Positions 39,250 to 47,582 of a stretch of 64,000 nt of DNA are shown here, piece after piece; position 1 is the first letter of the stretch, and each line of letters opens with the position of its first letter. Where the stretch lies: NCBI RefSeq assembly GCF_048007105.1, contig NZ_CP180352.1, forward strand, positions 3,348,001 to 3,412,000. The letters are read 5' to 3'. The stretch is from Minwuia sp048007105 (GTDB lineage Bacteria > Pseudomonadota > Alphaproteobacteria > Minwuiales > Minwuiaceae). The position numbers and the translations under genes were made by a program. The notes below the pieces were generated by a model. It was not told the DNA's origin. It ran no database searches and was given only the letters and a program-made list of their open reading frames with translations.

Positions 39250-40935
39250 TCAGTCGGCGGCGTCGCCGATCTGATGCGGCGGCACCATGCCCGAGGAGCC
39301 CGGCGAGCTCAGGACGACGCCCTCGTAGCCCTTGTCGCGAACCTCGTTGATCGTCTTCATGTATTTCGGCGTGCCGCCATTGTAGACGAAGTAGCGGATG
39401 CGTCCGGCTTCATGGCCCTCGACATTCGAGTTGTAGCCGGTGAACCAGGACTTCGCCTTCCGCATCAGCATGGTCGAATACATCTCGGCCACGTGACGGG
39501 TCCAGCGCTCCTCCGCCTCGGCTGTCGCCTCGACGCGGGTGTAGCCCTTGTCCCAGACAACCTTCAGCAGATCGGTGCACCAGTTGACGCCGTTCTCGAT
39601 GCCGCGCGGGTAGTTGGTCGAGGCCGAGCCCGACTGCGGACCGGCCGGCATCAGCATGTTCGGGAAGCCGTGGACCATCATGCCGAGGTAGGTTTCCGGA
39701 CCGTCGCTCCACTTCTCCCGGAGCACGAAGTCGTCGCGGCCCTGGATGTCCATGTGGTCGTAGGCGCCGGTGATGGCGTCGAAGCCCGTCGCGTAGACGA
39801 TGATGTCGAAATCGAAATCCCGCTCGCTGGTCTTGATACCGTTCTCCGTAATCCGCTCGATCGGCGTCTCGGAGATGTCGATCAGCTCGACATTGTCGCG
39901 GTTGTAGGCTTCGTAGTAGAAGGTCTCCAGCGGCACGCGCTGGACGCCGAAGCCGTGATCCTTCGGGATCAGCTTCTCGGCGGTCACCGGATCCTTGACC
40001 CGCTCGCGGATCTTGCTGGCGATGAACTCCGAAATCTCGGCGTTGGCGTCCTCATGGGTGAAGATCTCGCGGAAGTTCTTCAGCCAGATGCCGAAGCCCG
40101 GCTCCTTGTAGAGCTGCTCCCACATGGCGAGACGTTCATCCCGGTCGACCTCCCAGAAGCCGCGGCGGTCCGGGTGATGCTCGAAGCCGCCCGGCGACTT
40201 GGCGCAGGCCTCGAAGATCTCGTCGTAGCGGCTGCGGATTTCCGCCATCTTCTCGTCGGTGATCTTGTAGTTGTTCAGCGGCGCGGCCCAGTTGGCGCGG
40301 CGCTGGAACACCGTCAGGCTGTCGGCTTCCTTGGCCACTTCCGGAATGATCTGGATGGCCGTGGCGCCGGTGCCGATGATGGCGACCTTCTTGCCCTTCA
40401 TGTCCACGCCTTCATGCGGCCAGTAGTAGGTGTGGAAGGCCTTGCCCTTGTAGTCCTCGCGGCCCTTGATCTTCGGCAGGGTCGGCTGGGACAGCAGGCC
40501 CAGGCCCATGATCATGAAGCGGCAGGACATCGTCCGGCCATCTGAGAGGTCGAGATACCAGCGATCCTCGGACTCCTCGAAGCGCGCATGATCGACCTTG
40601 CAGTTGAACTGCATGTGCGGACGCAGGTTGAACTTGTCCGCCACGTGGTTGAGATACTTCAGGTTCTCCGGCTGCGGCGAATAGGCCTCGACCCAGTGCC
40701 ACTCATTCAGAAGCTCCTTCGAGAAGGAGTAGCCGTAGGTGTAGCTCTCCGAGTCGAACCGGCAGCCCGGATAGCGGTTGTTGTACCAGGTGCCACCCAG
40801 ATCGTCGCTCATCTCCACGACCACGGCGTCCACGCCCATGTCGAGCATACGGTGCAGCTGGTAGATGCCGCACACGCCGGCGCCGATGATGACGACCTCG
40901 TGTTCCTCGATCTTCTGTGCAGTTGCTGCAGACAT
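39250..40935 (-). CDS. Flavin-containing monooxygenase, Baeyer-Villiger type
   Basis: A 561-residue FAD/NADPH monooxygenase. The N-terminal FAD motif is IIGAGVCGIYQLHRM, the NADP motif is IIGTGATAIQIIPEV, and between them YKGKAFHTYYWP matches the Baeyer-Villiger fingerprint FXGXXXHXXXWP with Tyr for Phe. Such enzymes turn ketones into esters or lactones. ATG 40935 follows GGGAGGACG; ATG 40962 is an unlikely alternative. Two palindromes in its promoter suggest tight control. Substrate unknown. Confidence 0.9.
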   Translation of the reverse strand: MSAATAQKIEEHEVVIIGAGVCGIYQLHRMLDMGVDAVVVEMSDDLGGTWYNNRYPGCRFDSESYTYGYSFSKELLNEWHWVEAYSPQPENLKYLNHVADKFNLRPHMQFNCKVDHARFEESEDRWYLDLSDGRTMSCRFMIMGLGLLSQPTLPKIKGREDYKGKAFHTYYWPHEGVDMKGKKVAIIGTGATAIQIIPEVAKEADSLTVFQRRANWAAPLNNYKITDEKMAEIRSRYDEIFEACAKSPGGFEHHPDRRGFWEVDRDERLAMWEQLYKEPGFGIWLKNFREIFTHEDANAEISEFIASKIRERVKDPVTAEKLIPKDHGFGVQRVPLETFYYEAYNRDNVELIDISETPIERITENGIKTSERDFDFDIIVYATGFDAITGAYDHMDIQGRDDFVLREKWSDGPETYLGMMVHGFPNMLMPAGPQSGSASTNYPRGIENGVNWCTDLLKVVWDKGYTRVEATAEAEERWTRHVAEMYSTMLMRKAKSWFTGYNSNVEGHEAGRIRYFVYNGGTPKYMKTINEVRDKGYEGVVLSSPGSSGMVPPHQIGDAAD

Positions 40936-40954
40936 TTCGTCCTCCCGAATCGGC

Positions 40955-40974
40955 GAACTCATTCCGACGAGTTC
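40955..40974 (-). promoter_or_regulatory. Inverted repeat in the monooxygenase leader
   Basis: GAACTC (40955-40960) and GAGTTC (40969-40974) flank eight bases, about 20 bases before the monooxygenase start. Spacing suits a dimeric repressor such as a TetR or MarR protein. Confidence 0.45.
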
Positions 40975-40982
40975 ATTTCAGC

Positions 40983-40998
40983 TACTCGCGAGTATAAC
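40983..40998 (-). promoter_or_regulatory. Monooxygenase promoter -10 with overlapping palindrome
   Basis: On the minus strand TATACT (40991-40996) is a 5/6 match to the -10 box. The perfect 12-base palindrome TACTCGCGAGTA (40983-40994) overlaps it, so a bound repressor would block the polymerase. The -35 is weak. Confidence 0.5.
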
Positions 40999-41110
40999 AG
41001 AATCGGGACCGAATTGCACGCCGAAACGGCGCTGAGCCCTGCCACCACGTCAACCGTGCCTTGCAGATGAGCATGCCCGACCAACGCGACCGGCCCCCGA
41101 CGACATCGCG

Positions 41111-41551
41111 TTACCGATCCATGCGCGCAAGGTGTCGCAGACTTCGCGTCAGCCCCTGCCAGTCCCGTTCGGAGAAGCCGGCCCTCAGACGGTCATTGTG
41201 CGCCGACGCAAGGCCCCTCAGATCCTCGAACGCCCGTTGCCCCGCCACCGTAAGGCGCAATTCTTCTTGCCGCCGGTCGGCTTCAAGCCGTGCCCTGGTG
41301 AGAAAGCGCCGGCTTTCCAGCGCAGCGACGGCGCGGGATATCTTGGTCTTGTGGATCCGGGCCCGGGCCCCGATCTCTGCCGCCGTCATCGGTCCGTAGC
41401 GCCCGAGATGGAACAGGACGCGCCACTCGGTCCGCAGCATGCCATAGCGTTCCCGGTAGACCTGCTGGAACGCCAAACTCGCCTCTTCCGCCGCCTGATT
41501 GAGCAGGTAGGGCAGAAAATCCGTCAGATCGAAATCGCCGTCGTTTTCCAT
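41111..41551 (-). CDS. MarR family transcriptional regulator
   Basis: A 146-residue winged-helix regulator. The core is LRTEWRVLFHLGRYGPMT, with the recognition helix HKTKISRAVAALE and the wing TRARLEADRRQEELRLT. It is divergent from hmgA with 68 bases between the starts, which points to control of the homogentisate genes. It could also act on the monooxygenase gene downstream. Start ATG 41551; TTG 41554 directly precedes it. Confidence 0.88.
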   Translation of the reverse strand: MENDGDFDLTDFLPYLLNQAAEEASLAFQQVYRERYGMLRTEWRVLFHLGRYGPMTAAEIGARARIHKTKISRAVAALESRRFLTRARLEADRRQEELRLTVAGQRAFEDLRGLASAHNDRLRAGFSERDWQGLTRSLRHLARMDR

Positions 41552-41566
41552 CAACGCCTCCCGCTT

Positions 41567-41593
41567 GATGGTTACAAAATCGATAGTTACAAA
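41567..41593 (+). repeat. Direct repeat in the marR-hmgA intergenic region
   Basis: GATGGTTACAAA (41567-41578) and GATAGTTACAAA (41582-41593) differ at one base and start 15 bases apart, in the only gap between the MarR and hmgA genes. A likely binding site for the MarR protein or a partner. Confidence 0.5.
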
Positions 41594-41619
41594 CGCAACG
41601 ATATTCGAAGGAGGCCGTG

Positions 41620-42981
41620 ATGAACCGCCAGATTCACCCCGTGGACATGCAGCAGGCCGCGACGGGCAGCGCCGGTCAGGACGGCTACATGTCGGGCTTC
41701 GGCAACAGCTTCGAGACCGAGGTCCTGCCCGACGCCCTGCCCCGCGGCATGAACTCGCCGCAGAAGTGCAACTACGGCCTCTATGCCGAGCAGCTTTCCG
41801 GCACCCCCTTCACCGCGCCCGCGCACGAGAACCAGCGCACCTGGTGCTACCGCATCCGTCCGTCGGTGAAGCATTCGGGCCGCTACAGCCGCATCGACCT
41901 GCCTCACTGGAAGAGCGCCCCGAACGTGATCGAGGAGGTCACCAGCCTGGGCCAGTACCGCTGGGACCCGATCCCGCATGCGGACGAGGCGCTGACGTGG
42001 CTGACAGGCATGCGGACGATGACCACGGCCGGGGACGTGAACACCCAGACCGGCATGGCCGCACACATCTATCTGGTCACCGCCTCGATGACCGACGACT
42101 ACTTCTTCTCCGCCGACAGCGAGATGCTGGTGGTGCCGCAGGAGGGGCGGCTGCGCTTCACGACCGAACTCGGCATCGTCGATGTCGCGCCGCAGGAGAT
42201 CGCCGTCCTTCCCCGCGGTCTGCTCTACCGCGTCGAGGTGCTCGAAGGTCCCTGCCGCGGTTTCGTCTGCGAGAATTACGGACAGCCTTTCGAACTGCCG
42301 GGCCGCGGTCCCATCGGCGCGAACTGCCTGGCCAATCCCCGCGACTTCAAGGCGCCGGTCGCCGCCTTCGAGGACCGGGAGGCGTCGTCGACCGTCACCG
42401 TGAAGTGGTGCGGCCAGTTCCACAGGTGCGACATCGGCCAGAGCCCGCTGGACGTGGTGGCGTGGCACGGCAACTTCGTGCCATACAAGTACGACCTGAC
42501 GACCTACTGCCCGGTGGGATCGATCCTGTTCGATCACCCCGATCCGTCGATCTTCACCGTACTGACAGCGCCGTCTGGCCATCCGGGTACGGCCAACATC
42601 GATTTCGTGCTGTTCCGGGAGCGCTGGATGGTGGCCGAGAACACGTTCCGGCCGCCCTGGTACCACAAGAACATCATGTCGGAGCTGATGGGCAACATCT
42701 ACGGCCAGTACGACGCCAAACCCCACGGCTTCGTGCCCGGCGGCATGAGCCTGCACAACATGATGCTGCCGCACGGTCCAGACCGGGACGCCTTCGAGGG
42801 CGCATCGAACGCCGATCTGAAACCCATGAAGCTGGACAACACCATGAGCTTCATGTTCGAGACCCGCTTCCCGCAGCACCTGACGGAATTCGCCGCGAAG
42901 GAGGCCCCACTGCAGGACGACTACATTGACTGCTGGTCGAGCCTGGAGAAGAAATTCGACGGCACGCCCGGCGAGAAATAA
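41620..42981 (+). CDS. hmgA: Homogentisate 1,2-dioxygenase
   Basis: A 453-residue ring-cleaving iron enzyme that opens homogentisate to maleylacetoacetate in tyrosine and phenylacetate catabolism. YMSGFGNSFETEVLPDALPRGMNSP is the family N-terminus (in two blocks), and the iron-ligand region near FRPPWYHKNIMSELMG and GGMSLHNMMLPHGPD is intact. AAGGAGG at 41608-41614 fits ATG 41620. The next steps, maleylacetoacetate isomerase and fumarylacetoacetase, are not found in this window. Confidence 0.97.
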   Translation: MNRQIHPVDMQQAATGSAGQDGYMSGFGNSFETEVLPDALPRGMNSPQKCNYGLYAEQLSGTPFTAPAHENQRTWCYRIRPSVKHSGRYSRIDLPHWKSAPNVIEEVTSLGQYRWDPIPHADEALTWLTGMRTMTTAGDVNTQTGMAAHIYLVTASMTDDYFFSADSEMLVVPQEGRLRFTTELGIVDVAPQEIAVLPRGLLYRVEVLEGPCRGFVCENYGQPFELPGRGPIGANCLANPRDFKAPVAAFEDREASSTVTVKWCGQFHRCDIGQSPLDVVAWHGNFVPYKYDLTTYCPVGSILFDHPDPSIFTVLTAPSGHPGTANIDFVLFRERWMVAENTFRPPWYHKNIMSELMGNIYGQYDAKPHGFVPGGMSLHNMMLPHGPDRDAFEGASNADLKPMKLDNTMSFMFETRFPQHLTEFAAKEAPLQDDYIDCWSSLEKKFDGTPGEK

Positions 42982-43011
42982 CACCGCCGCCGCCATTCAT
43001 CGGGAGGAAAC

Positions 43012-43962
43012 ATGGCCAAGGGATTCGCGTCGCAGAACGACACTGCCGAGAAGAAGATCAGCTTCACCGAGATCGGCGATGGCCTCTGGGCCTTCACCGC
43101 CGAGGGCGATCCGAACTCGGGCGTCATCATCGGCGACGACAGCGTGATGGTGATCGAGGCGCAGGCGACGCCGCGTCTGGCGCGGAAGGTGATCGAGAAG
43201 GTCCGGGAAGTCACCGACAAGCCGATCACGCATCTGGTGCTGACCCACTATCACGCCGTCCGGGTGCTGGGCGCCTCGGCCTACGGCGCCAACGAGATCA
43301 TCATGTCCGACAAGGCGCGTTCCATGGTGGCGGAACGCGGCAAGGAGGACTGGGACAGCGAATTCTTCCGCATGCCGCGCCTGTTCGAGGGCCATGAGGA
43401 GATCCCCGGCCTGACCTGGCCGACCACGACATTCAACGGCAAGATGTCCGTCTTCCTCGGCAAGCGCCGGGTCGATCTCTACCAGGTCGGCCGCGCCCAT
43501 ACAGCCGGCGACATCGTCGTCCACGTGCCCGACCGGAACGTCCTCTTCACCGGTGACATCGTCGAGTATCACTCGGCCTGCTATTGCGGCGACGGGCATT
43601 TCAACGACTGGCCGGGCACGCTGGAAGCCGTCCGGGCCTTCGGGGCCACGGCCATCGTGCCGGGCCGCGGCAACGCGCTGATCGGCAATGCCAAGGTCAA
43701 CGATGCGCTGGATTCCACTGCCGATTTCCTCCGCTCGACATTCGAGCCGGTCCGGCAGGTCGCTTTCCGGGGCGGCAGCCTGAAGGAGGCCTACGAGGCC
43801 GTCCGCGAAGCCTGCGATCCCAAGTTTGCGAATTACGCGATCTACGAGCACTGCCTGCCGTTCAATGTCGCCCGCGCCTATGACGAATGTCAGGGCATCG
43901 ACACGCCGCGTATCTGGACCGCCGAGCGCGACAAGGAGATGTGGGAACAGCTGAGCGACTGA
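43012..43962 (+). CDS. Metallo-beta-lactamase-fold protein with altered metal site
   Basis: A 316-residue MBL-fold protein. The usual HXHXDH motif reads THYHAVRVLG, so Asp and the second-site His are Val and Arg. The third His is kept (GRAHTAGD), as is the bridging Asp (FTGDIV). The final PGHG is PGRG. Site 1 ligands remain but site 2 looks lost. It lies in one operon with hmgA and the flavin hydroxylase, so a role in homogentisate or ring-hydroxylation metabolism is likely but unproven. Confidence 0.82.
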   Translation: MAKGFASQNDTAEKKISFTEIGDGLWAFTAEGDPNSGVIIGDDSVMVIEAQATPRLARKVIEKVREVTDKPITHLVLTHYHAVRVLGASAYGANEIIMSDKARSMVAERGKEDWDSEFFRMPRLFEGHEEIPGLTWPTTTFNGKMSVFLGKRRVDLYQVGRAHTAGDIVVHVPDRNVLFTGDIVEYHSACYCGDGHFNDWPGTLEAVRAFGATAIVPGRGNALIGNAKVNDALDSTADFLRSTFEPVRQVAFRGGSLKEAYEAVREACDPKFANYAIYEHCLPFNVARAYDECQGIDTPRIWTAERDKEMWEQLSD

Positions 43963-43983
43963 CCGCATCGGGGAGAACCGGCC

Positions 43984-45600
43984 ATGTTCCACGACCGCTA
44001 CACGCTGGCGTTCAAGACCTATCCCTACGCCCGCTCCGCCGATCAGGACAGCGCTGTGCCGGTCAGGCATTCCGTCGTCATCGTCGGCGGCGGGCCCATC
44101 GGCATTGCTACCGCGCTGGACCTGGGCCTGAAGGGGGTCGAGGTGCTGGTGCTGGACGATCACGAGGGCGTCGGCATGGGCTCCCGCGCCATCTGTTTCG
44201 CCAAACGCAGTCTCGAGATCGCCGACCGGCTCGGCTGCGGCGAGGCCCTCATGGACAAGGGCGTGGTCTGGAACACGGGCAAGGTCTTCTATCAGGAACG
44301 CAAGGTCTTCGAGTTCAACCTGCAGCCCGAGCAGGGCCACAAGTACCCCGCCTTCATCAACCTGCAGCAGCCCTATTTCGAGAAGTACATGATGGAGCGC
44401 TTCCGCCAGGCACAGGCGGATGGCGTCCCGGTCGAGGTGCGCGGGCGGAACCGGGTCAAGGCGGTCGAAGTCCGGGACGATCATGTCGAGGTCACGGTCG
44501 AGACGCCGGAGGGGTCCTACACCGTGCTGGCCGACTGGCTGATCGCCTGCGACGGCGCCGGCTCGCCGGTGCGCGGCATCCTGGGTCTGGGCTTCGAGGG
44601 CCGCGTCTTCGAGGACAGCTTCCTGATCGCCGACGTGAAGATGACCGCCCCGTTCCCCACCGAGCGCTGGTTCTGGTTCGACCCGCCGTTCAAGTCCGGC
44701 GCGTCGGCCCTGCTGCACAAGCAGCCCGACGATGTCTGGCGGCTGGATTTCCAGATCGGCTGGAACGTGGATCGCAAGGAAGAGCTGAAGGAAGAGAACG
44801 TCCGCGCCCGCGTCGACCAGATGCTGGGTCCGGAGATCGACTACGAACTGGTCTGGACCTCGATCTACACCTTCCAGTGCCGCCGCATGGAGAAGTTCCG
44901 CCACGGTCGGGTCCTGTTTGCCGGCGATTCGGCGCACCAGGTTTCGCCCTTTGGCGCGCGCGGGGCGAATTCCGGCCTGCAGGATGCCGAGAACCTGGCC
45001 TGGAAGCTGGCGCTGGTGATCGACGGCAAGGCGCCCGACAGCCTGCTGGACAGCTATGATGCCGAGCGCCGTCACGGCGCCGACGAGAACGTCCTGAACT
45101 CCACCCGTTCGACCGACTTCATCACGCCGAAGTCTGCGGTCAGCAAGCTGTTCCGCAACGCGGTCCTCGACCTCAGCGAGCATTACCCCTTCGCCCGTCC
45201 GCTGGTGAACTCGGGACGTCTCTCCGTCCCCTGCATCTATGACGGCTCGGCGCTGAACGGCTCCGACGCACTGGCCGGTGGACCGGCCCGGACCCGGCCC
45301 GGCAGCCCCTGCCCCGATGCGCCGCTCGATGGCGGTTTCCTGATCGAGAAGCTCGGCGGCGGCTTCCAGCTTCTCACCATCGATGCGCATGCGCCGGAGC
45401 GTCTGAAAGAAGATGGCATCGTGGCCGAACGGCTGGCGCTCAAGGCCGCCGGCAACAAGGCCCTTCATGAACGCTATCTCGGTGAGGCAAAGGCGGCCGT
45501 CTACCTGCTGCGGCCGGACCAGCATGTCGCCGCCCGTTGGGACCGCTTCGACGAGGTGGCGATCCGCGAAGCCATACGCACCGCGACCGGAAGGGCCTGA
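43984..45600 (+). CDS. FAD-dependent aromatic hydroxylase, 3-hydroxyphenylacetate 6-hydroxylase (MhaA)-like
   Basis: A 538-residue class A flavin monooxygenase. It has GGGPIGIATALDLGLKG (FAD), the conserved IACDGAGSPVRGILG (DG motif) and VLFAGDSAHQVSPFGARGANSG (GD motif). The C-terminus has a thioredoxin-like tail as in MhpA/PheA relatives. In Pseudomonas putida, MhaA with the tiny protein MhaB makes homogentisate from 3-hydroxyphenylacetate. Here the gene is between hmgA and a 67-residue DUF2783 gene, which fits that pair. Assignment by context and size; not proven. Confidence 0.85.
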   Translation: MFHDRYTLAFKTYPYARSADQDSAVPVRHSVVIVGGGPIGIATALDLGLKGVEVLVLDDHEGVGMGSRAICFAKRSLEIADRLGCGEALMDKGVVWNTGKVFYQERKVFEFNLQPEQGHKYPAFINLQQPYFEKYMMERFRQAQADGVPVEVRGRNRVKAVEVRDDHVEVTVETPEGSYTVLADWLIACDGAGSPVRGILGLGFEGRVFEDSFLIADVKMTAPFPTERWFWFDPPFKSGASALLHKQPDDVWRLDFQIGWNVDRKEELKEENVRARVDQMLGPEIDYELVWTSIYTFQCRRMEKFRHGRVLFAGDSAHQVSPFGARGANSGLQDAENLAWKLALVIDGKAPDSLLDSYDAERRHGADENVLNSTRSTDFITPKSAVSKLFRNAVLDLSEHYPFARPLVNSGRLSVPCIYDGSALNGSDALAGGPARTRPGSPCPDAPLDGGFLIEKLGGGFQLLTIDAHAPERLKEDGIVAERLALKAAGNKALHERYLGEAKAAVYLLRPDQHVAARWDRFDEVAIREAIRTATGRA

Positions 45601-45602
45601 GC

Positions 45603-45806
45603 ATGAGCCCGATCAATCTCGATCCCAACCTCGAACGGCCCGACGATTTCTACGAGGCCCTGATCGGCGCCCATGACGGCCTCGACGAGGCCGAGAGCCA
45701 AGCGCTCAATGCCCGGCTGGTGCTGATCCTCGCAAACCACATCGGCGCGCAGGACGTGCTGCTTTCCGCGCTGAAGGCCGCAAGGGAACCCGGCAGGAAA
45801 GCCTAG
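45603..45806 (+). CDS. DUF2783 protein, possible small coupling subunit (MhaB-like)
   Basis: A 67-residue acidic protein (MSPINLDPNLERPDDFYE, AHDGLDEAESQALNARLVLILANHIG). ATG 45603 is two bases after the hydroxylase stop. Size and position match MhaB, the coupling protein of P. putida 3-hydroxyphenylacetate hydroxylase. Its end overlaps the convergent SDR gene by four bases. Confidence 0.8.
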   Translation: MSPINLDPNLERPDDFYEALIGAHDGLDEAESQALNARLVLILANHIGAQDVLLSALKAAREPGRKA

Positions 45807-46522
45807 GCGGAGATGTCTGCGCGGCAGTTGACCACCAGTTCCGCGACCGACGCCGTGTTGGACAGGCACATCACCGTCCGCACCAGCTCCGCCAGATCCT
45901 CGGCGCTGGTCATGTCGCTCATCGGCGTGCTCTCGACCTTGCTGGTCAGATCCGTCGCGACATAGCCGGGACAGAGCGCCGTGCAGCGCACGCCATCGGC
46001 AAAGCCCGCATGCCGCGTCGCGTGCGACAGCGCCACGGCTGCAAACTTGGTCATCGAATAGCCGACGCCGCCGTCATAGACGAACTTGCCCGCCAGCGAG
46101 GCCACGTTGATCACGCGGCCCGACCCCGATTTCCTGAGGCTTGGCAATGCGAGACGCGTCATGGAAAGCGGGCCCTTCACATTGATCGCCCACATGCGGT
46201 CCAGCGCTTCCTCGTTGTCTTCCGGATCATCCACGGAGACGGCGTCCCAGATGCCGGCATTGTTCACCAGCCCGTCGATCCTGCCGAACTTGGCCAGCGT
46301 GCCGTTGACCCAGGCGCCATGGGTGGTCTTGTCCTCGGCGACATAGCGGGCGGTGAACACCCGGTCATCGTCCAGCCCGGCGAGAAAAGGTTCCAGCATC
46401 TCCGGTCGCCTGCAGGCCAGGCTGAGGTCGAATCCGGCGTCGTAGAGACTGCCGGCAATCGCCTTGCCAATGCCGCGATTGGCGCCGGAAATCATCACGA
46501 CGCGGCCTTCAGGGGAGATCAT
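45803..46522 (-). CDS. Short-chain dehydrogenase/reductase
   Basis: A 239-residue SDR oxidoreductase. The NAD(P) motif is SGANRGIGKAIA (TGXXXGIG type), NNAGI is present, and the catalytic residues are in YSMTKFA with an upstream Ser. Last gene of the minus-strand GST/CmcJ/SDR operon (24-base gap). The substrate is unknown. Confidence 0.9.
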   Translation of the reverse strand: MISPEGRVVMISGANRGIGKAIAGSLYDAGFDLSLACRRPEMLEPFLAGLDDDRVFTARYVAEDKTTHGAWVNGTLAKFGRIDGLVNNAGIWDAVSVDDPEDNEEALDRMWAINVKGPLSMTRLALPSLRKSGSGRVINVASLAGKFVYDGGVGYSMTKFAAVALSHATRHAGFADGVRCTALCPGYVATDLTSKVESTPMSDMTSAEDLAELVRTVMCLSNTASVAELVVNCRADISA

Positions 46523-46546
46523 GGGCGCTCCAATCGATCGGCAGGG

Positions 46547-47539
46547 TCAGTAGATCACCGCGCAGCGGACTTCCATGCTCCAGCGGTCCGGGGCGTCATC
46601 GCGCATGGCCGGGTCCTCGAAAGCGCTGTGGAAGCTGAAGGTGCAGGGCGATTGCGGATCGGCGCCGTCCGACCGCGCGCCGTCGGAACGCGCCATCTCG
46701 CCGGCGCTGTCCCACTGCTTGATCAGCAGCGCCTCGTCGCGCTTCATCTCCGGATAGAAGAACCAGGCGTGACCGTCGGCATGCTTGGCGAAATAGTTCT
46801 CGCCCACGCGGTCGGCGTAGTGGATCTCGAAGACGACCAGATCCTCCGGCACCACCTTCGCAGCGTCGCAGAGCGCCAGCGGATTCACCTCTACCGGGTC
46901 CTCGACAATGTTCCGCCAGAGGTTGATGATGGCGAAACGGCCGCTTTCGATCGCGGCCTCGACTTCCTCTGCATCCAGCAGGCTTTCGCCCTCCTTCAGC
47001 AGCGGACGCACCGTGTCGTTGGTTCCCGGCGGCTTCGCCAGCTGCCGCAACCGGGCAGGCGCGCTGGTCAGCGTGTAGTCGCCGTGCACGACATGCGCAG
47101 GTCCCTGCACCTGCTGCCCGCCATCGATACGCTTCCTGCTCTTCTTGCCGCTGGCCGAGCGGATGTTGTGATCGAACGCCTTCACCGTGCGGGCGCCGGT
47201 CGCCGCCCGGACCACCTCGGCGCAGGCCGGATAGTAGTCGCGCAGAACCTGATCGTTGTTGAAGAAGTCGAGCCGTCCTGCATCGACCGGACGGTGCAGC
47301 AGTTCGAAGCCGTTGCGCTCAAGCGTCGGCGCGCGGCCGCCGGAGAAGCCGCGCGCATCCGTCACCTTCATGTCGCACTTCACCAGATCGACGCCCTGCC
47401 AGCTCGCATCGCTGCCGTCCGCATCGCGCCGGGTCAGAACCTTGCCGTTGCGGTGAAGCGAACTCTGAGACGCCGCGGACATGTAATTGAACACACCCGT
47501 GCGGGCCGACTGACCCAGATCTTCCGACAATACACTCAC
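46547..47539 (-). CDS. CmcJ/NvfI family oxidoreductase
   Basis: A 330-residue protein of the family containing cephamycin CmcJ, fungal AsaB-like and GA4 desaturase-like proteins. Family blocks include VHGDYTLTSAPARLRQL, IINLWRNIVEDPVEVNPLALCD, and the ending KRDEALLIKQWDS with CTFSFHSAFEDP. Members act in hydroxylation or desaturation, probably iron/2-oxoglutarate dependent. Setting between SDR and GST genes suggests modification or detoxification of an organic compound. Confidence 0.8.
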   Translation of the reverse strand: MSVLSEDLGQSARTGVFNYMSAASQSSLHRNGKVLTRRDADGSDASWQGVDLVKCDMKVTDARGFSGGRAPTLERNGFELLHRPVDAGRLDFFNNDQVLRDYYPACAEVVRAATGARTVKAFDHNIRSASGKKSRKRIDGGQQVQGPAHVVHGDYTLTSAPARLRQLAKPPGTNDTVRPLLKEGESLLDAEEVEAAIESGRFAIINLWRNIVEDPVEVNPLALCDAAKVVPEDLVVFEIHYADRVGENYFAKHADGHAWFFYPEMKRDEALLIKQWDSAGEMARSDGARSDGADPQSPCTFSFHSAFEDPAMRDDAPDRWSMEVRCAVIY

Positions 47540-47582
47540 GATACCGTTCCTGTTCGACTGCTATGGCCGGCCCGGCTTCGGC

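Noticed and set aside
37501..40545. A 1014-codon plus-strand frame from msrA across the acyl-CoA dehydrogenase and monooxygenase genes
   Set aside because: It overlaps two well-identified minus-strand genes and the 3' end of msrA, passes through terminators and has no domain of its own.
42997..45525. An 842-codon minus-strand frame across the MBL-fold and flavin hydroxylase genes
   Set aside because: It is the mirror of two conserved genes. Codon bias in the plus frames accounts for the missing stops.
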